Shown: positions 40,777-54,544 of the stretch, piece by piece
Position numbering within the stretch: position 1 is the first letter of the stretch
Layout of the letters: every line of letters starts with the position of its first letter
From: Parazoarcus communis SWub3 = DSM 12120
GTDB lineage: Bacteria > Pseudomonadota > Gammaproteobacteria > Burkholderiales > Rhodocyclaceae
NCBI RefSeq assembly: GCF_003226565.1
Contig: NZ_QKOE01000005.1
Location: 172,846 to 236,845 of the forward strand
Direction: 5' to 3'
Length of the DNA: 64,000 nucleotides
Made by a program: the position numbers and the translations under genes
Notes under the pieces: generated by a model
The model's input: the letters and a program-made list of their open reading frames with translations, nothing else
What the model was told of the DNA's origin: nothing
Database searches by the model: none

Positions 40777-40808
40777 CGGGATTGGCCTTTTGGCTCGTCC
40801 CGTTTTTT
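40777..40808 (+). terminator. Terminator-like hairpin in the carA leader (candidate attenuator)
   Basis: CGGGA (40777-40781) pairs with TCCCG (40798-40802); inside it GCC pairs with GGC around TTTT. Six T follow directly (40803-40808). It sits between the predicted promoter and the carA start, so it could stop transcription before carAB. Confidence 0.55.
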
Positions 40809-40870
40809 CGCATATAGAGAGGCCGTAATCGGTTCTCTTCTGTCTTTTCGGCTGAATCCAGGAGTTTTTC

Positions 40871-42013
40871 GTGACTGCTTTCCCGCCCGCCCTTCTAGCG
40901 CTTGCCGACGGAACGGTGTTTCATGGCAAGGGTATCGGTGCGGTTGGCAGTACGGTCGGCGAGGTGGTGTTCAATACCTCGATGTCGGGCTATCAGGAAA
41001 TCCTGACGGATCCGAGCTACTGCCGCCAGATCGTGACGCTGACCTATCCGCACATCGGTAATACCGGTGTCAATCGCGAGGATGTGGAGGCGGGCCGCGT
41101 GCACGCCGCTGGCCTCGTGATCAAGGATCTTCCCATCCTCCCGTCCAATTTCCGCATGAGTCAGCGTCTGGATGCGTATCTGCGCGACGAGAATGTGGTG
41201 GCAATCGCCGGGCTTGACACCCGCAAGCTTACCCGCATCCTGCGGGAAAAAGGCGCCCAGGCTGGTTGCATCGTGACCGGTGAGGTGGGTAAGGTTTTGA
41301 ATGCAGAAGATGCCATTGCCCAGGCACGCGCGTTTCCGGGTCTCGCAGGCATGGATCTGGCCAAGGTGGTCAGTGCCACTGAAACCTTCGAATGGACCGA
41401 GGGTGAATGGGTGCTGGGCGAAGGCTATGTTCATCAGTCGGCGCCGCGTTTCCACGTGGTGGCCTACGATTTTGGTGTCAAGCGCAACATCCTTCGCATG
41501 TTGGCCACGCGCGGCTGTCGCCTGACGGTAGTTCCGGCGCAAACGCCCGCCAAAGAGGTGCTGGCGCTCAAGCCCGACGGGGTGTTCCTGTCCAACGGCC
41601 CTGGTGATCCCGAACCTTGCGACTATGCAATTGCCGCCATTCGCGAGATCCTTGCAGCTGGTGTGCCGACTTTCGGTATTTGCCTCGGGCATCAGTTGCT
41701 GGCGCTGGCCTCGGGTGCGAAGACCATGAAGATGGCAACTGGTCACCACGGTGCCAATCACCCGGTCAAGGATCTGGATACGGGTAACGTGCTGATCACC
41801 AGCCAGAATCACGGCTTTGCCGTTGATCCGGCAAGCATGCCCGGCAATCTGCGCGCAACCCATGTGTCGCTGTTTGACGGGACCAACCAGGGGATTGCCC
41901 GCACCGATGTGCCGGCTTTCTCTTTCCAGGGGCATCCCGAAGCCAGTCCTGGGCCGCATGACGTGTCCTACCTGTTCGATCGTTTCATCAAGCTGATCGA
42001 AGCCGGCAAGTAA
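40871..42013 (+). CDS. carA: Carbamoyl-phosphate synthase small (glutaminase) subunit
   Basis: Hydrolyses glutamine and passes ammonia to CarB; the product feeds pyrimidine and arginine synthesis. The 380-residue protein starts with GTG, fixed by AGGAG six bases upstream. The class I glutamine amidotransferase domain has the nucleophile Cys271 in FGICLGHQ and [10 protein letters not shown] near the end. carB follows after 57 bases. The leader carries a promoter and an attenuator-like hairpin. Confidence 0.97.
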   Translation: MTAFPPALLALADGTVFHGKGIGAVGSTVGEVVFNTSMSGYQEILTDPSYCRQIVTLTYPHIGNTGVNREDVEAGRVHAAGLVIKDLPILPSNFRMSQRLDAYLRDENVVAIAGLDTRKLTRILREKGAQAGCIVTGEVGKVLNAEDAIAQARAFPGLAGMDLAKVVSATETFEWTEGEWVLGEGYVHQSAPRFHVVAYDFGVKRNILRMLATRGCRLTVVPAQTPAKEVLALKPDGVFLSNGPGDPEPCDYAIAAIREILAAGVPTFGICLGHQLLALASGAKTMKMATGHHGANHPVKDLDTGNVLITSQNHGFAVDPASMPGNLRATHVSLFDGTNQGIARTDVPAFSFQGHPEASPGPHDVSYLFDRFIKLIEAGK

Positions 42014-42070
42014 TCCAGCATCCCCGGCGGGCTCTCCGGCCCGCCGTCCCAGAATTTCCGAGGCAAGGCA

Positions 42071-45294
<3,224 letters not shown>

Positions 45295-45298
<4 letters not shown>

Positions 45299-45771
45299 AC
45301 AAGACTCCCTTGACCATTGCGGGGGCGGAAGCCCTCCGCGCTGAACTGCATCGGTTGAAGACCGTCGACCGTCCCAATGTGATTGCTGCGATTGCCGAAG
45401 CACGTTCGCATGGCGATCTGTCGGAAAATGCCGAGTACGATGCAGCAAAAGAGCGGCAGGGCTTTATCGAAGGTCGAATCATGGAAGTCGAGGGCAAGCT
45501 GTCACACGCCCAGATCATCGACCCCAAGTTGCTCGACGCCGATGGTCGTTGCGTGTTTGGTGCGACAGTGACGCTCGAAGACATGGACTCCGGTAATACC
45601 GTGACCTACCAGATCGTCGGCGAGGACGAGGCCGACATCAAGGCCAACAAGATCTCGGTCAGTTCGCCGATAGCCCGGGCGCTGATCGGCAAGTACGCTG
45701 GCGATATCGCTGAAGTGCAGGCCCCGGGGGGCGTGCGCGAGTACGAGATCATCGAGGTCGCCTACATCTGA
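45295..45771 (+). CDS. greA: Transcription elongation factor GreA
   Basis: Rescues backtracked RNA polymerase by stimulating transcript cleavage. The start at 45295 ([18 protein letters not shown]) gives 158 residues. The N-terminal coiled coil contains the catalytic tip [20 protein letters not shown] (20 residues), and the C-terminal domain ends in [15 protein letters not shown] and PGGVREYEI. It overlaps carB by 4 bases, which implies coupled translation, as in other betaproteobacteria. Confidence 0.97.
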
Positions 45772-45778
45772 TCCCGCG

Positions 45779-46240
45779 ATGAGCCGGCTCGCGGACCATC
45801 TGACCTTGTTGCTGCTGACCTTATGGGTCGGAGCCATGTGGGCGGTCGGTTATCTGGTTGCCCCGACATTGTTTTCCATGCTGGCTGATCGAACGCTGGC
45901 GGGTGCAGTGGCGGGGCGTCTGTTTACTTTTGTGGCCTGGATCGGCCTGGGAGTATCCGCATACTTGTTGCTGTTTCTGAGCGTGCGGATGGGGTGGCAA
46001 GCGTTTCGTAGCGGGGTGTTCTGGCTGGTCCTGGTGCTGCTGGTGTGCACCGCCGTGGGGCATTTCGGTATTCAGCCATTGATGGCCGAACTCAAGGCCC
46101 TTGCCTGGCCGCGTGAGGTGATGGACAGTGTAACCCGGGACCGTTTCGCAACCTGGCACGGTGTTTCCAGCGTGCTGTACCTGATCCAAAGCATGTTGGG
46201 GGTGTTGCTGGTGCTCAGTGTCAGGCGGGTATTACGCTGA
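45779..46240 (+). CDS. DUF4149 membrane protein
   Basis: Small integral membrane protein of unknown function, 153 residues. Four hydrophobic segments are visible at about residues 5-28, 42-65, 76-97 and 125-147, with the family-typical start LTLLLLTLWVGAMWAVGYLVAPTLF (in parts). It follows greA by 7 bases on the same strand, the usual place of this family in betaproteobacteria. It is convergent with yhbY. Confidence 0.85.
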   Translation: MSRLADHLTLLLLTLWVGAMWAVGYLVAPTLFSMLADRTLAGAVAGRLFTFVAWIGLGVSAYLLLFLSVRMGWQAFRSGVFWLVLVLLVCTAVGHFGIQPLMAELKALAWPREVMDSVTRDRFATWHGVSSVLYLIQSMLGVLLVLSVRRVLR

Positions 46241-46294
46241 TTTGCGCTGCGTGCGGAGTGCTCCGCAGCGCATGGGGCACGATCTGGCGTACGC

Positions 46295-46762
46295 TCAGCG
46301 CCCGCGACCGACTGCGGGTTTGCCACGGCCGCCAGGGCGGGGCGTTGCAGCGCGGCGCTTCTCGGCGCTGGCCTTCATCAGTGCCGCACGGCGGGCTGCT
46401 GCAGCAAAGGCCGCCGCGGACTTTGCGGTGGCTGCGCCGGCTGCGCGTTTGGCCGGTGCGGCCTGGGCAACCTTCTTTTCTTCGGTCTTGCGTTCGCGCC
46501 AGACCACGAGGATGTTGCCGATATGTTGTACCGGCGCGGCCCCAAGGGTGTTGCACAGCTCAAGCATCAGCGCGTCGCGCTGGTCGCGCTCGGTGCCCTG
46601 GATGCGCACCTTGATCAGCTCATGGGCCTGCAGCGAGCGCTCGATCTCGGCGACGACGTTGGGCGCAAGGCCGTTGCCCGCAATGGTGACGACGGGGCTC
46701 AGGTGGTGCGCGCGGGCGCGGAGTTCTCGGCGTTGGGCCGGGGTCAGCTCGATCATGGACAT
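46295..46762 (-). CDS. yhbY: YhbY-family ribosome-associated RNA-binding protein with a long basic tail
   Basis: CRM-domain protein expected to bind pre-50S ribosomal RNA. The CRM domain covers residues 1-96, with LTPAQRRELRARAHHLSPVV and the RNA-binding motif VTIAGNGL. The 155-residue protein has a tail of about 58 residues made mainly of Ala, Lys, Arg, Pro and Gly, absent from the 97-residue E. coli protein. The tail is likely to be disordered and to bind RNA. The gene is divergent from rlmE, 34 bases away. Confidence 0.92.
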   Translation of the reverse strand: MSMIELTPAQRRELRARAHHLSPVVTIAGNGLAPNVVAEIERSLQAHELIKVRIQGTERDQRDALMLELCNTLGAAPVQHIGNILVVWRERKTEEKKVAQAAPAKRAAGAATAKSAAAFAAAARRAALMKASAEKRRAATPRPGGRGKPAVGRGR

Positions 46763-46796
46763 TTGATTACCTCAGTAGGACCCGGATTTTACTCTG

Positions 46797-47414
46797 ATGA
46801 AGCGAAACAAGACCAGTAAGGCGTGGCTGCACGATCACCTGAACGATCCCTATGTGCAACGCGCCAATGCCGAGGGCTATCGCGCACGCGCGGCATATAA
46901 GCTGATGGAGATCGATGATCGCGAACATCTGCTCAGGCGCGGTGGCGTGGTGGTTGACCTCGGCGCTGCACCGGGTTCATGGTGCCAGGTCGCAGTGCAG
47001 CGTTGCGGCCCGACCGGAAAAGTGTTTGCGCTCGACATCCTGCCGATGGAGGCAGTCCATGGCGTGGACTTCCTGCAGGGAGACTTTACTGAAGATTCGG
47101 TGCTCGAAGCGCTTGAAAACCGTCTTGGCGGCGCCCATGTCGACGTCGTGTTGTCGGACATTGCACCCAATCTGTCGGGCGTTGCCACCGTGGACCAGGC
47201 TCGTTCGATCATGTTGTGCGAACTGGCGCTCGATTTTGCCGTCAGACACCTGAATTCGCACGGCCATTTTCTGGTCAAGGTATTCCAGGGCGAGGGTTTC
47301 ATGGCGTTCCGCAAGGAGATGGAGCGCCACTTCGCTTCGGTGCAGGTGCGCAAGCCCAAGGCATCGCGTGACCGCAGCGCCGAGGTGTATTTGCTTGCGA
47401 GCCGGTTACGATGA
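46797..47414 (+). CDS. rlmE: 23S rRNA (uridine(2552)-2'-O)-methyltransferase RlmE (FtsJ)
   Basis: Methylates U2552 in the ribosomal A-loop with SAM. The 205-residue protein shows the K-D-K-E type catalytic layout; visible are SAM loop [26 protein letters not shown] and the C-terminal [10 protein letters not shown] and [16 protein letters not shown]. It is upstream of ftsH with its own 3' gap of about 160 bases; the pair rlmE-ftsH is widely conserved. Confidence 0.97.
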   Translation: MKRNKTSKAWLHDHLNDPYVQRANAEGYRARAAYKLMEIDDREHLLRRGGVVVDLGAAPGSWCQVAVQRCGPTGKVFALDILPMEAVHGVDFLQGDFTEDSVLEALENRLGGAHVDVVLSDIAPNLSGVATVDQARSIMLCELALDFAVRHLNSHGHFLVKVFQGEGFMAFRKEMERHFASVQVRKPKASRDRSAEVYLLASRLR

Positions 47415-47497
47415 CAGGTGATATTGTTTCAAGCGGTGACAAGGACTCCCTGAGCGTGGTTTTCGCGCGATAGTTCGCGTTAATCAGGCTCATTGGT

Positions 47498-47526
47498 TTG
47501 CCGGCCGGAACGATCACCACTAGAAT
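47498..47526 (+). promoter_or_regulatory. Predicted sigma-70-type promoter of ftsH
   Basis: TTGCCG (47498-47503), 17-base spacer, TAGAAT (47521-47526). This lies 47 bases before the chosen start codon. It suggests ftsH can be transcribed apart from rlmE. Confidence 0.5.
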
Positions 47527-47572
47527 GAGTCAATAAGAACGCACGCCCATGCCGGGCTTTCGAGGTAAGACG

Positions 47573-49465
<1,893 letters not shown>

Positions 49466-49498
49466 ACATCCGTTCGACGCATCAGCAGTAAACCCGAA

Positions 49499-49520
49499 GG
49501 GTCGGCCAAGCCGGCCCTTT
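49499..49520 (+). terminator. Possible terminator after ftsH
   Basis: GGGTCGGC (49499-49506) pairs with GCCGGCCC (49510-49517, one G-T pair) around a 3-base loop. Only three T follow, so termination may be weak, and folP starts 50 bases downstream. Confidence 0.4.
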
Positions 49521-49570
49521 CCCATTCTGGCGGGCCTTTGAGGGTTCGTTCTCATGAAGGAAGCTCCCCC

Positions 49571-50392
49571 ATGTCGACACTTGTTTGCGGGCGTTTTGAG
49601 CTCGACCTGTCCCGTCCGCGCATCATGGCCATCATCAACCTGACTGATGCCTCGTTTTCGGGTGATGGCGTGCTGGGTGACCGCGATGCGGCCCTGCGCC
49701 GTGCCGAGGCGGCCTTGGCTGAGGGGGCCGAGATACTTGACCTCGGTGCGGAATCCACCCGCCCTGGGGCGGCCGCGGTTCCGGAGCAGCAGGAGCTTGA
49801 TCTGCTGATGCCAGTTCTTGAGGCTCTTGTCGGGTGGAAGGTGCCGTTATCGATCGACACGCTGAAGCCGGGGGTGATGCGTGCGGCGTTGGCGGCGGGG
49901 GCAGACATGATCAACGATGTGAACGGCTTTCGTGCGCCCGGTGCGGTGGAGGCTGTCGCTGACGGGCGAGCCGGGCTATGCGTGATGCACATGCAGGGCG
50001 AGCCACGCACCATGCAGCAGGCGCCCAGCTATCACGACGTTGTGGATGAGGTTGCCGCCTTTCTCGACCAGCGGGTGAGTGAATTGCAGGCGGCAGGGGT
50101 GGCACGGGAGCGCATCGTGCTGGATCCGGGGTTCGGGTTTGGCAAAACCCTGGAGCACAACTGTGCCCTGTTGCGACATCTTGAGCGCTTTACCCGGAGC
50201 GGTCTGCCGGTGCTGGCCGGGCTGTCGCGCAAGTCGATGCTGGGGGCGATCACGGGCCGTCCGGTGGATCAGCGTCTCAGTGCGAGTATCGCTGCAGCGC
50301 TGGTTGCCGTGCAGCGTGGTGTGGCCATCGTGCGTGTGCATGACGTTGCCGTGACTCGTGACGCACTCATGGTGTGGCAGGCGGTGTCATAA
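49571..50392 (+). CDS. folP: Dihydropteroate synthase with an altered signature loop
   Basis: Joins p-aminobenzoate to dihydropterin pyrophosphate in folate synthesis; the target of sulfonamides. The start at 49571 follows AAGGAAG; the protein has 273 residues. Recognisable segments are ILDLGAESTRPGA, the SIDT strand, INDVNGF, MHMQGEPRTMQ, DPGFGFGKT and GLSRKSMLG. The first signature loop reads NLTDASFSGDG (residues 23-33) instead of the common NVTPDSFSDGG, so the Pro and Asp of that loop are Asp and Ala. Phe29 is kept. It is upstream of glmM with 27 bases between them, the usual order. Confidence 0.94.
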   Translation: MSTLVCGRFELDLSRPRIMAIINLTDASFSGDGVLGDRDAALRRAEAALAEGAEILDLGAESTRPGAAAVPEQQELDLLMPVLEALVGWKVPLSIDTLKPGVMRAALAAGADMINDVNGFRAPGAVEAVADGRAGLCVMHMQGEPRTMQQAPSYHDVVDEVAAFLDQRVSELQAAGVARERIVLDPGFGFGKTLEHNCALLRHLERFTRSGLPVLAGLSRKSMLGAITGRPVDQRLSASIAAALVAVQRGVAIVRVHDVAVTRDALMVWQAVS

Positions 50393-50419
50393 TCGCGGCT
50401 TTCACGCTGTGGGGCACGC

Positions 50420-51772
50420 ATGGGACGCAAGTATTTCGGTACCGACGGGGTTCGGGGGTGTGTGGGTGAGGCGCCGATCACGCCCGAGTTCGTCATGCGG
50501 CTTGGCTATGCGGCAGGGGTGTCCCTGGTCGCGCGTGAGCATCTTCCGGCAGGTGAGCGCCCGACCATCCTGATTGGCAAGGACACCCGAGTGTCCGGTT
50601 ATATGCTTGAGGCGGCGCTTGAGGCCGGTTTTGCTGCGGCGGGCGTTGATGTGATGCTGGCCGGGCCGATCCCTACGCCAGCCGTGGCCTACCTGACCCG
50701 TGCGCTCCGCTTGCAGGCAGGGGTTGTGATCTCTGCGTCCCATAATCCGTTCTACGATAACGGCATCAAGTTCTTCTCGGCCGGCGGCACCAAGCTGCCC
50801 GATGCGATGGAGGCCGAGATCGAAACACATCTCGACGAGCCCATGGGGTGTGTTGATTCGGCCCGTCTTGGTCGGGCCCGCCGCATCAATGACGCGGCCG
50901 GTCGTTACATCGAGTTTTGCAAAAGCACCTTTCCGTCGGAACTGGACCTGCGCGGCATGCGCATTGCCCTCGACTGTGCGCATGGTGCCGCCTATCACAT
51001 TGCCCCCAGCGTGTTTCACGAGCTGGGGGCCGAGGTTGTCTCGGTCGGCGTCGAGCCCAACGGGCTGAACATCAACGACGGCGTCGGCGCGACTCGCCCT
51101 GAAAGTCTGCGTCAATGTGTGTTGACCAACAGTGCGGACCTGGGCATTGCGCTGGACGGTGATGGTGATCGCCTGATCATGGTCGACCGTCAGGGTGAGA
51201 TCTACGATGGCGACAAGTTGTTGTATGTGATCGCTGCTGCGCGTAAGGCCGCGGGGCGCCTGGACGGAGTCGTCGGTACCCTGATGAGCAACCTCGGCTT
51301 CGAGCATGCGGTGGCGCGTCTGGGCGTGCCGTTTGCCCGTGCCAAGGTGGGCGACCGTTACGTGCTCGAGTTGCTGCACGAGAAAGGCTGGAAAGTCGGG
51401 GGGGAGAACTCTGGTCACATTATCTGCCTGGATTGCCATAGCACCGGCGATGGCATCGTGTCGGCGCTGCAAGTGTTGGCTGCGCTGAAGCAGGGTGACC
51501 TGACCCTGGCCGAGGCCTGCGCAGACCTGGTGTTCTATCCGCAGCGCCTGATCAATGTACGTCTGCCATTGGGTTTCGACTGGCAGGGCGATGACGGCAT
51601 TGCACGCGCCAAGGCTGCGGCGGAAGAAACGCTGGCCAACAGCGGCAGGGTGTTGCTGCGGCCCTCCGGTACCGAGCCCCTGTTGCGGGTCATGGTCGAA
51701 GGCCAGGATGGCGGCCTGGTCGATCGCCTGGCCAAGGACATCGCTACGGCTGTGGAGCGTGCGCTGGAATAG
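50420..51772 (+). CDS. glmM: Phosphoglucosamine mutase
   Basis: Converts glucosamine 6-phosphate to glucosamine 1-phosphate for UDP-GlcNAc, and so for cell wall and LPS. The 450-residue protein has the start [13 protein letters not shown], the phosphoserine loop VVISASHNP (Ser107), the metal-binding DGDGDR segment, and the phosphate-binding [12 protein letters not shown] near the C-terminus. A strong terminator follows. Confidence 0.98.
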   Translation: MGRKYFGTDGVRGCVGEAPITPEFVMRLGYAAGVSLVAREHLPAGERPTILIGKDTRVSGYMLEAALEAGFAAAGVDVMLAGPIPTPAVAYLTRALRLQAGVVISASHNPFYDNGIKFFSAGGTKLPDAMEAEIETHLDEPMGCVDSARLGRARRINDAAGRYIEFCKSTFPSELDLRGMRIALDCAHGAAYHIAPSVFHELGAEVVSVGVEPNGLNINDGVGATRPESLRQCVLTNSADLGIALDGDGDRLIMVDRQGEIYDGDKLLYVIAAARKAAGRLDGVVGTLMSNLGFEHAVARLGVPFARAKVGDRYVLELLHEKGWKVGGENSGHIICLDCHSTGDGIVSALQVLAALKQGDLTLAEACADLVFYPQRLINVRLPLGFDWQGDDGIARAKAAAEETLANSGRVLLRPSGTEPLLRVMVEGQDGGLVDRLAKDIATAVERALE

Positions 51773-51798
51773 GCCTACGGTGCTACGTGCATCCAGGA

Positions 51799-51835
51799 CG
51801 GCAGGATGTGCGGAATGCGCATCCTGCCGTTTTTT
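51799..51835 (+). terminator. Rho-independent terminator after glmM
   Basis: CGGCAGGATG (51799-51808) pairs perfectly with CATCCTGCCG (51820-51829) and is followed by six T. It closes the ftsH-folP-glmM group before the pst genes. Confidence 0.92.
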
Positions 51836-51895
51836 CATTTATGCCCTTTGGACGAGTGGGCGGGAATCCGGGTTGCTACATGTCGATATTTTGAC

Positions 51896-51913
51896 TTGTC
51901 ACATGCCTGCAAT
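51896..51913 (+). promoter_or_regulatory. Candidate Pho box upstream of pstS
   Basis: TTGTCAC-ATGC-CTGCAAT has the 7-4-7 layout of a PhoB site, each half matching the CTGTCAT consensus at 5 of 7 positions. It lies about 100 bases before the pstS start. The match is imperfect, but PhoB control of pstS is the rule. Confidence 0.4.
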
Positions 51914-52011
51914 GTTGGGGCTTCAGACTCCGTGCTGACGATTCGCAGCACGGCTTTGCCGTGATGAGATGCGGGAAGTTTCAAACGATCATCATCAAAA
52001 GGAAGTCCGAA

Positions 52012-53043
52012 ATGAAGCTCAAGAAGCATGTACTCGGTGTGACGCTCGCTACTGCCTTTGTTGCCACGATGTCTGCGCCTGCGCTGGCGCGTGACAACAT
52101 CCAGATCGCAGGGTCCTCGACCGTGCTGCCGTTCGCCAGTATCGTCGCTGAAGAGTTCGGCAACGCCTTTCCCCAGTTCAAGACTCCGGTGGTCGGTTCG
52201 GGTGGTTCCTCGGGTGGTCTGCGTCAGTTTTGCCAGGGTGTGGGTGCCAACACCATCGACATCGCCAACTCTTCGCGTCCGATTCGCCCGGCTGAAGTCG
52301 AAAGCTGCAAGAAGGCCGGTGTGAACAAGATCGTCGAGGTCAAGTTTGGCTATGACGGCATTGTGTTTGCCTCCCGCTCGGACAAGGGGGCTTTCGCGCT
52401 CAAGCCGCAGCACGTCTTCCTGGCAGGTGCCGCGGAGGTGCCGCAGGGCGGCAAGATGGTTGCGAACCCCTATACCCGTTGGTCGCAGATTGACAAGTCG
52501 CTGCCCGACCAGGAAATCGTGCTGGTGATCCCGGCTTCCAATCACGGCACGCGTGAAGTGTTTGAAGAGAAGGTGGTGCATCCGGGCTGCGAGTCCCTGG
52601 CTGAGGTGAAGGCGCTGGAGAAGGATGCGCAGAAGAAGGTGTGCAACAGCTTCCGCGGCGACGGTCGGGTGATCGAGATTGCGGGTGATTACACCGAGAC
52701 CCTGGCTCGCCTGACCGCGCAGGCGGATGCGGTTGGTGTGTTCGGTCTGAGCTTCTATGACCAGAACCGCGATCGCCTGAAAGTGGCGACTGTCAATGGC
52801 GTCACGCCCAGCCTGCAGACCATTGCGACGGGCGAGTATCCGGTCTCCCGCCCGCTGTACTTCTATCTGAAGGGCGAGCATATCGGTGTGATTCCCGGTA
52901 TCAAGGAATATGCCGAGTTCTTCCTGAACGCACAGGTTTCGGGTAGTGCCAGCCCGCTGGAAAAGGCCGGTCTGATTCCGCTGCCGGATGCCGAGCGCAA
53001 GCAGGTTGTGGCTGACGTTCGCGCGGGCAAGGCTGTCCAGTAA
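52012..53043 (+). CDS. pstS: Phosphate ABC transporter substrate-binding protein PstS
   Basis: High-affinity periplasmic phosphate receptor. The start at 52012 follows AAAAGGAAG. The 343-residue precursor has a signal peptide ending PALA (about residue 27). The phosphate-binding segments are visible as IQIAGSSTVLPFA, GSGGSSGGLRQFC and IDIANSSRPI. It has a pair of Cys (about residues 85 and 104) that could form a disulfide. It is the first gene of pstSCAB; a possible Pho box lies upstream, and strong hairpins separate it from pstC. Confidence 0.95.
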   Translation: MKLKKHVLGVTLATAFVATMSAPALARDNIQIAGSSTVLPFASIVAEEFGNAFPQFKTPVVGSGGSSGGLRQFCQGVGANTIDIANSSRPIRPAEVESCKKAGVNKIVEVKFGYDGIVFASRSDKGAFALKPQHVFLAGAAEVPQGGKMVANPYTRWSQIDKSLPDQEIVLVIPASNHGTREVFEEKVVHPGCESLAEVKALEKDAQKKVCNSFRGDGRVIEIAGDYTETLARLTAQADAVGVFGLSFYDQNRDRLKVATVNGVTPSLQTIATGEYPVSRPLYFYLKGEHIGVIPGIKEYAEFFLNAQVSGSASPLEKAGLIPLPDAERKQVVADVRAGKAVQ

Positions 53044-53060
53044 GCGGCTTGTGTCCTGCT

Positions 53061-53140
53061 GAGGCCCGGATCGGGCCTCGTCTGGCGCCGAGTGTCTAGG
53101 CACACGCCCCGGGGGTGCCCCGCATTCCCCGGGGTTTCTT
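53061..53140 (+). terminator. Two strong hairpins between pstS and pstC
   Basis: Hairpin 1: GAGGCCCG (53061-53068) with CGGGCCTC (53072-53079), 3-base loop. Hairpin 2: CCCCGGGG (53107-53114) with CCCCGGGG (53127-53134), followed by TTTCTT. These can act as a partial terminator or 3' stabiliser, so that PstS is made in excess over the membrane subunits. Confidence 0.6.
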
Positions 53141-53164
53141 GCGAGCGCTGCTTTCGGAGTTGAA

Positions 53165-54541
53165 ATGAACAACTGGTTATTGGTGTGCGTGCTGCTGATC
53201 ACGATGGGCTTTGCCTATCAGTTCGGCCTTGCCCGCAGCAAATCGGTCGCCGCGGGTGGGCCTGGCCGGATGCACTCCCGACCGGGCTACTACGGTTTGC
53301 TCGTCGCCCTGTGGTGTGGGGTGCCGGCCTTGGCTGTCTTCATGCTGTGGTCTGCATTTGAGCCGAATATCATCCGTGCTTCGGTGATGGAGTACTTGCC
53401 GGCGGAGGTGGTGTCGGCTGATGGATCACAGCTCAATGTGGCGCTCCGTCGTATCGAGAATATCGCGTCCGGTTTTGGCGTTTCGGATCAACCAGCTGAG
53501 TATGAGTTGCGTGCGGCAGAGCGTATGAGCGCCGTGCAGCAGACCGGCCGGCTGTCGATGTACGGTTTGATGGCGGTGTTGGGCGTGGCAGGTCTGGTGC
53601 TGACCTTGCGCCGGATCACGCCCAACCTGAGGGCGCGCAATCAGGTGGAAAGCGTTGTAAAGGCGCTTTTGGTGGCATGCTCTGCCATCGCAGTGTTCAC
53701 CACCGTAGGCATCGTGTTGTCGATGATCGGTGAAGCAACCAAGTTCTTCAGCTTTGTCAGTCCGCTTGATTTCTTTTTCGGGACCGTATGGAACCCGCGA
53801 TTCTCCACCGTCGGTACCGGTGATCAAGGCCAGTTTGGCCTGATTCCGCTGCTGTGGGGCACGATCATGGTCAGTATCGTCGCGATGCTGATTGCGGTGC
53901 CGGTGGGGTTGATGACCGCCATCTACATGGCCGAGTACGCCCCGGGCTGGTTGCGCTCGATGGCCAAGCCGGTGATCGAGGTGCTGGCGGGGATTCCAAC
54001 CATTGTTTATGGCTTTTTCGCGCTGGTGACAGTCGGGCCGTTCTTCCACGGTCTGGGTCAGATGATCGGAATCGACATCCGGGCGACCAGTGCGCTGACT
54101 GCAGGGGTGGTGATGGGCATCATGATCATCCCCTTCGTGTCCTCGCTTTCGGACGACATCATCACGCAGGTGCCGAAGGCCATGCGTGACGGCTCTCTGG
54201 GTCTGGGTGCGACCAAGTCTGAAACGATCCGCAACGTGGTGCTGCCAGCAGCCCTGCCGGGCATTGTGGGCGCCTTTCTGCTTGCTGCCAGCCGCGCTAT
54301 TGGCGAGACGATGATCGTAGTGCTGGCCGCTGGCAACAGTCCGGTCTTGCACGCCAACCCCTTCGAGGCAGTGTCGACGGTGACCGTCACCATCGTCAAT
54401 CAGCTGACCGGTGATACGGACTTTGCCAGTCCGCAGTCCTTGGTCGCATTTGCCCTGGGCTTGACGCTGTTCGTGATCACGCTCGGTCTGAACGTGGTTG
54501 CGCTGTACATCGTCCGTAAGTATCGCGAACAATACGAGTAA
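53165..54541 (+). CDS. pstC: Phosphate ABC transporter permease PstC (long form)
   Basis: Inner-membrane channel subunit for phosphate. The 458-residue protein is about 140 residues longer than E. coli PstC. Residues 1-150 hold two or three extra membrane segments and a periplasmic stretch. The permease core (about 175-455) has the EAA loop around AMRDGSLGLGATKSETI and ends in the last membrane helix. The long form is known in alpha- and betaproteobacteria. It is preceded by hairpins and followed by pstA after 3 bases. Confidence 0.95.
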   Translation: MNNWLLVCVLLITMGFAYQFGLARSKSVAAGGPGRMHSRPGYYGLLVALWCGVPALAVFMLWSAFEPNIIRASVMEYLPAEVVSADGSQLNVALRRIENIASGFGVSDQPAEYELRAAERMSAVQQTGRLSMYGLMAVLGVAGLVLTLRRITPNLRARNQVESVVKALLVACSAIAVFTTVGIVLSMIGEATKFFSFVSPLDFFFGTVWNPRFSTVGTGDQGQFGLIPLLWGTIMVSIVAMLIAVPVGLMTAIYMAEYAPGWLRSMAKPVIEVLAGIPTIVYGFFALVTVGPFFHGLGQMIGIDIRATSALTAGVVMGIMIIPFVSSLSDDIITQVPKAMRDGSLGLGATKSETIRNVVLPAALPGIVGAFLLAASRAIGETMIVVLAAGNSPVLHANPFEAVSTVTVTIVNQLTGDTDFASPQSLVAFALGLTLFVITLGLNVVALYIVRKYREQYE

Positions 54542-54544
54542 GCC

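Noticed and set aside
40764-40817. A possible 17-residue leader peptide running through the carA terminator, with two Phe codons in the T-run, like the pyrBI leader
   Set aside because: Its ATG is upstream of the transcription start expected from the TTGCCT/TAGAAT promoter, and there is no ribosome site. It would only work with a promoter further upstream.
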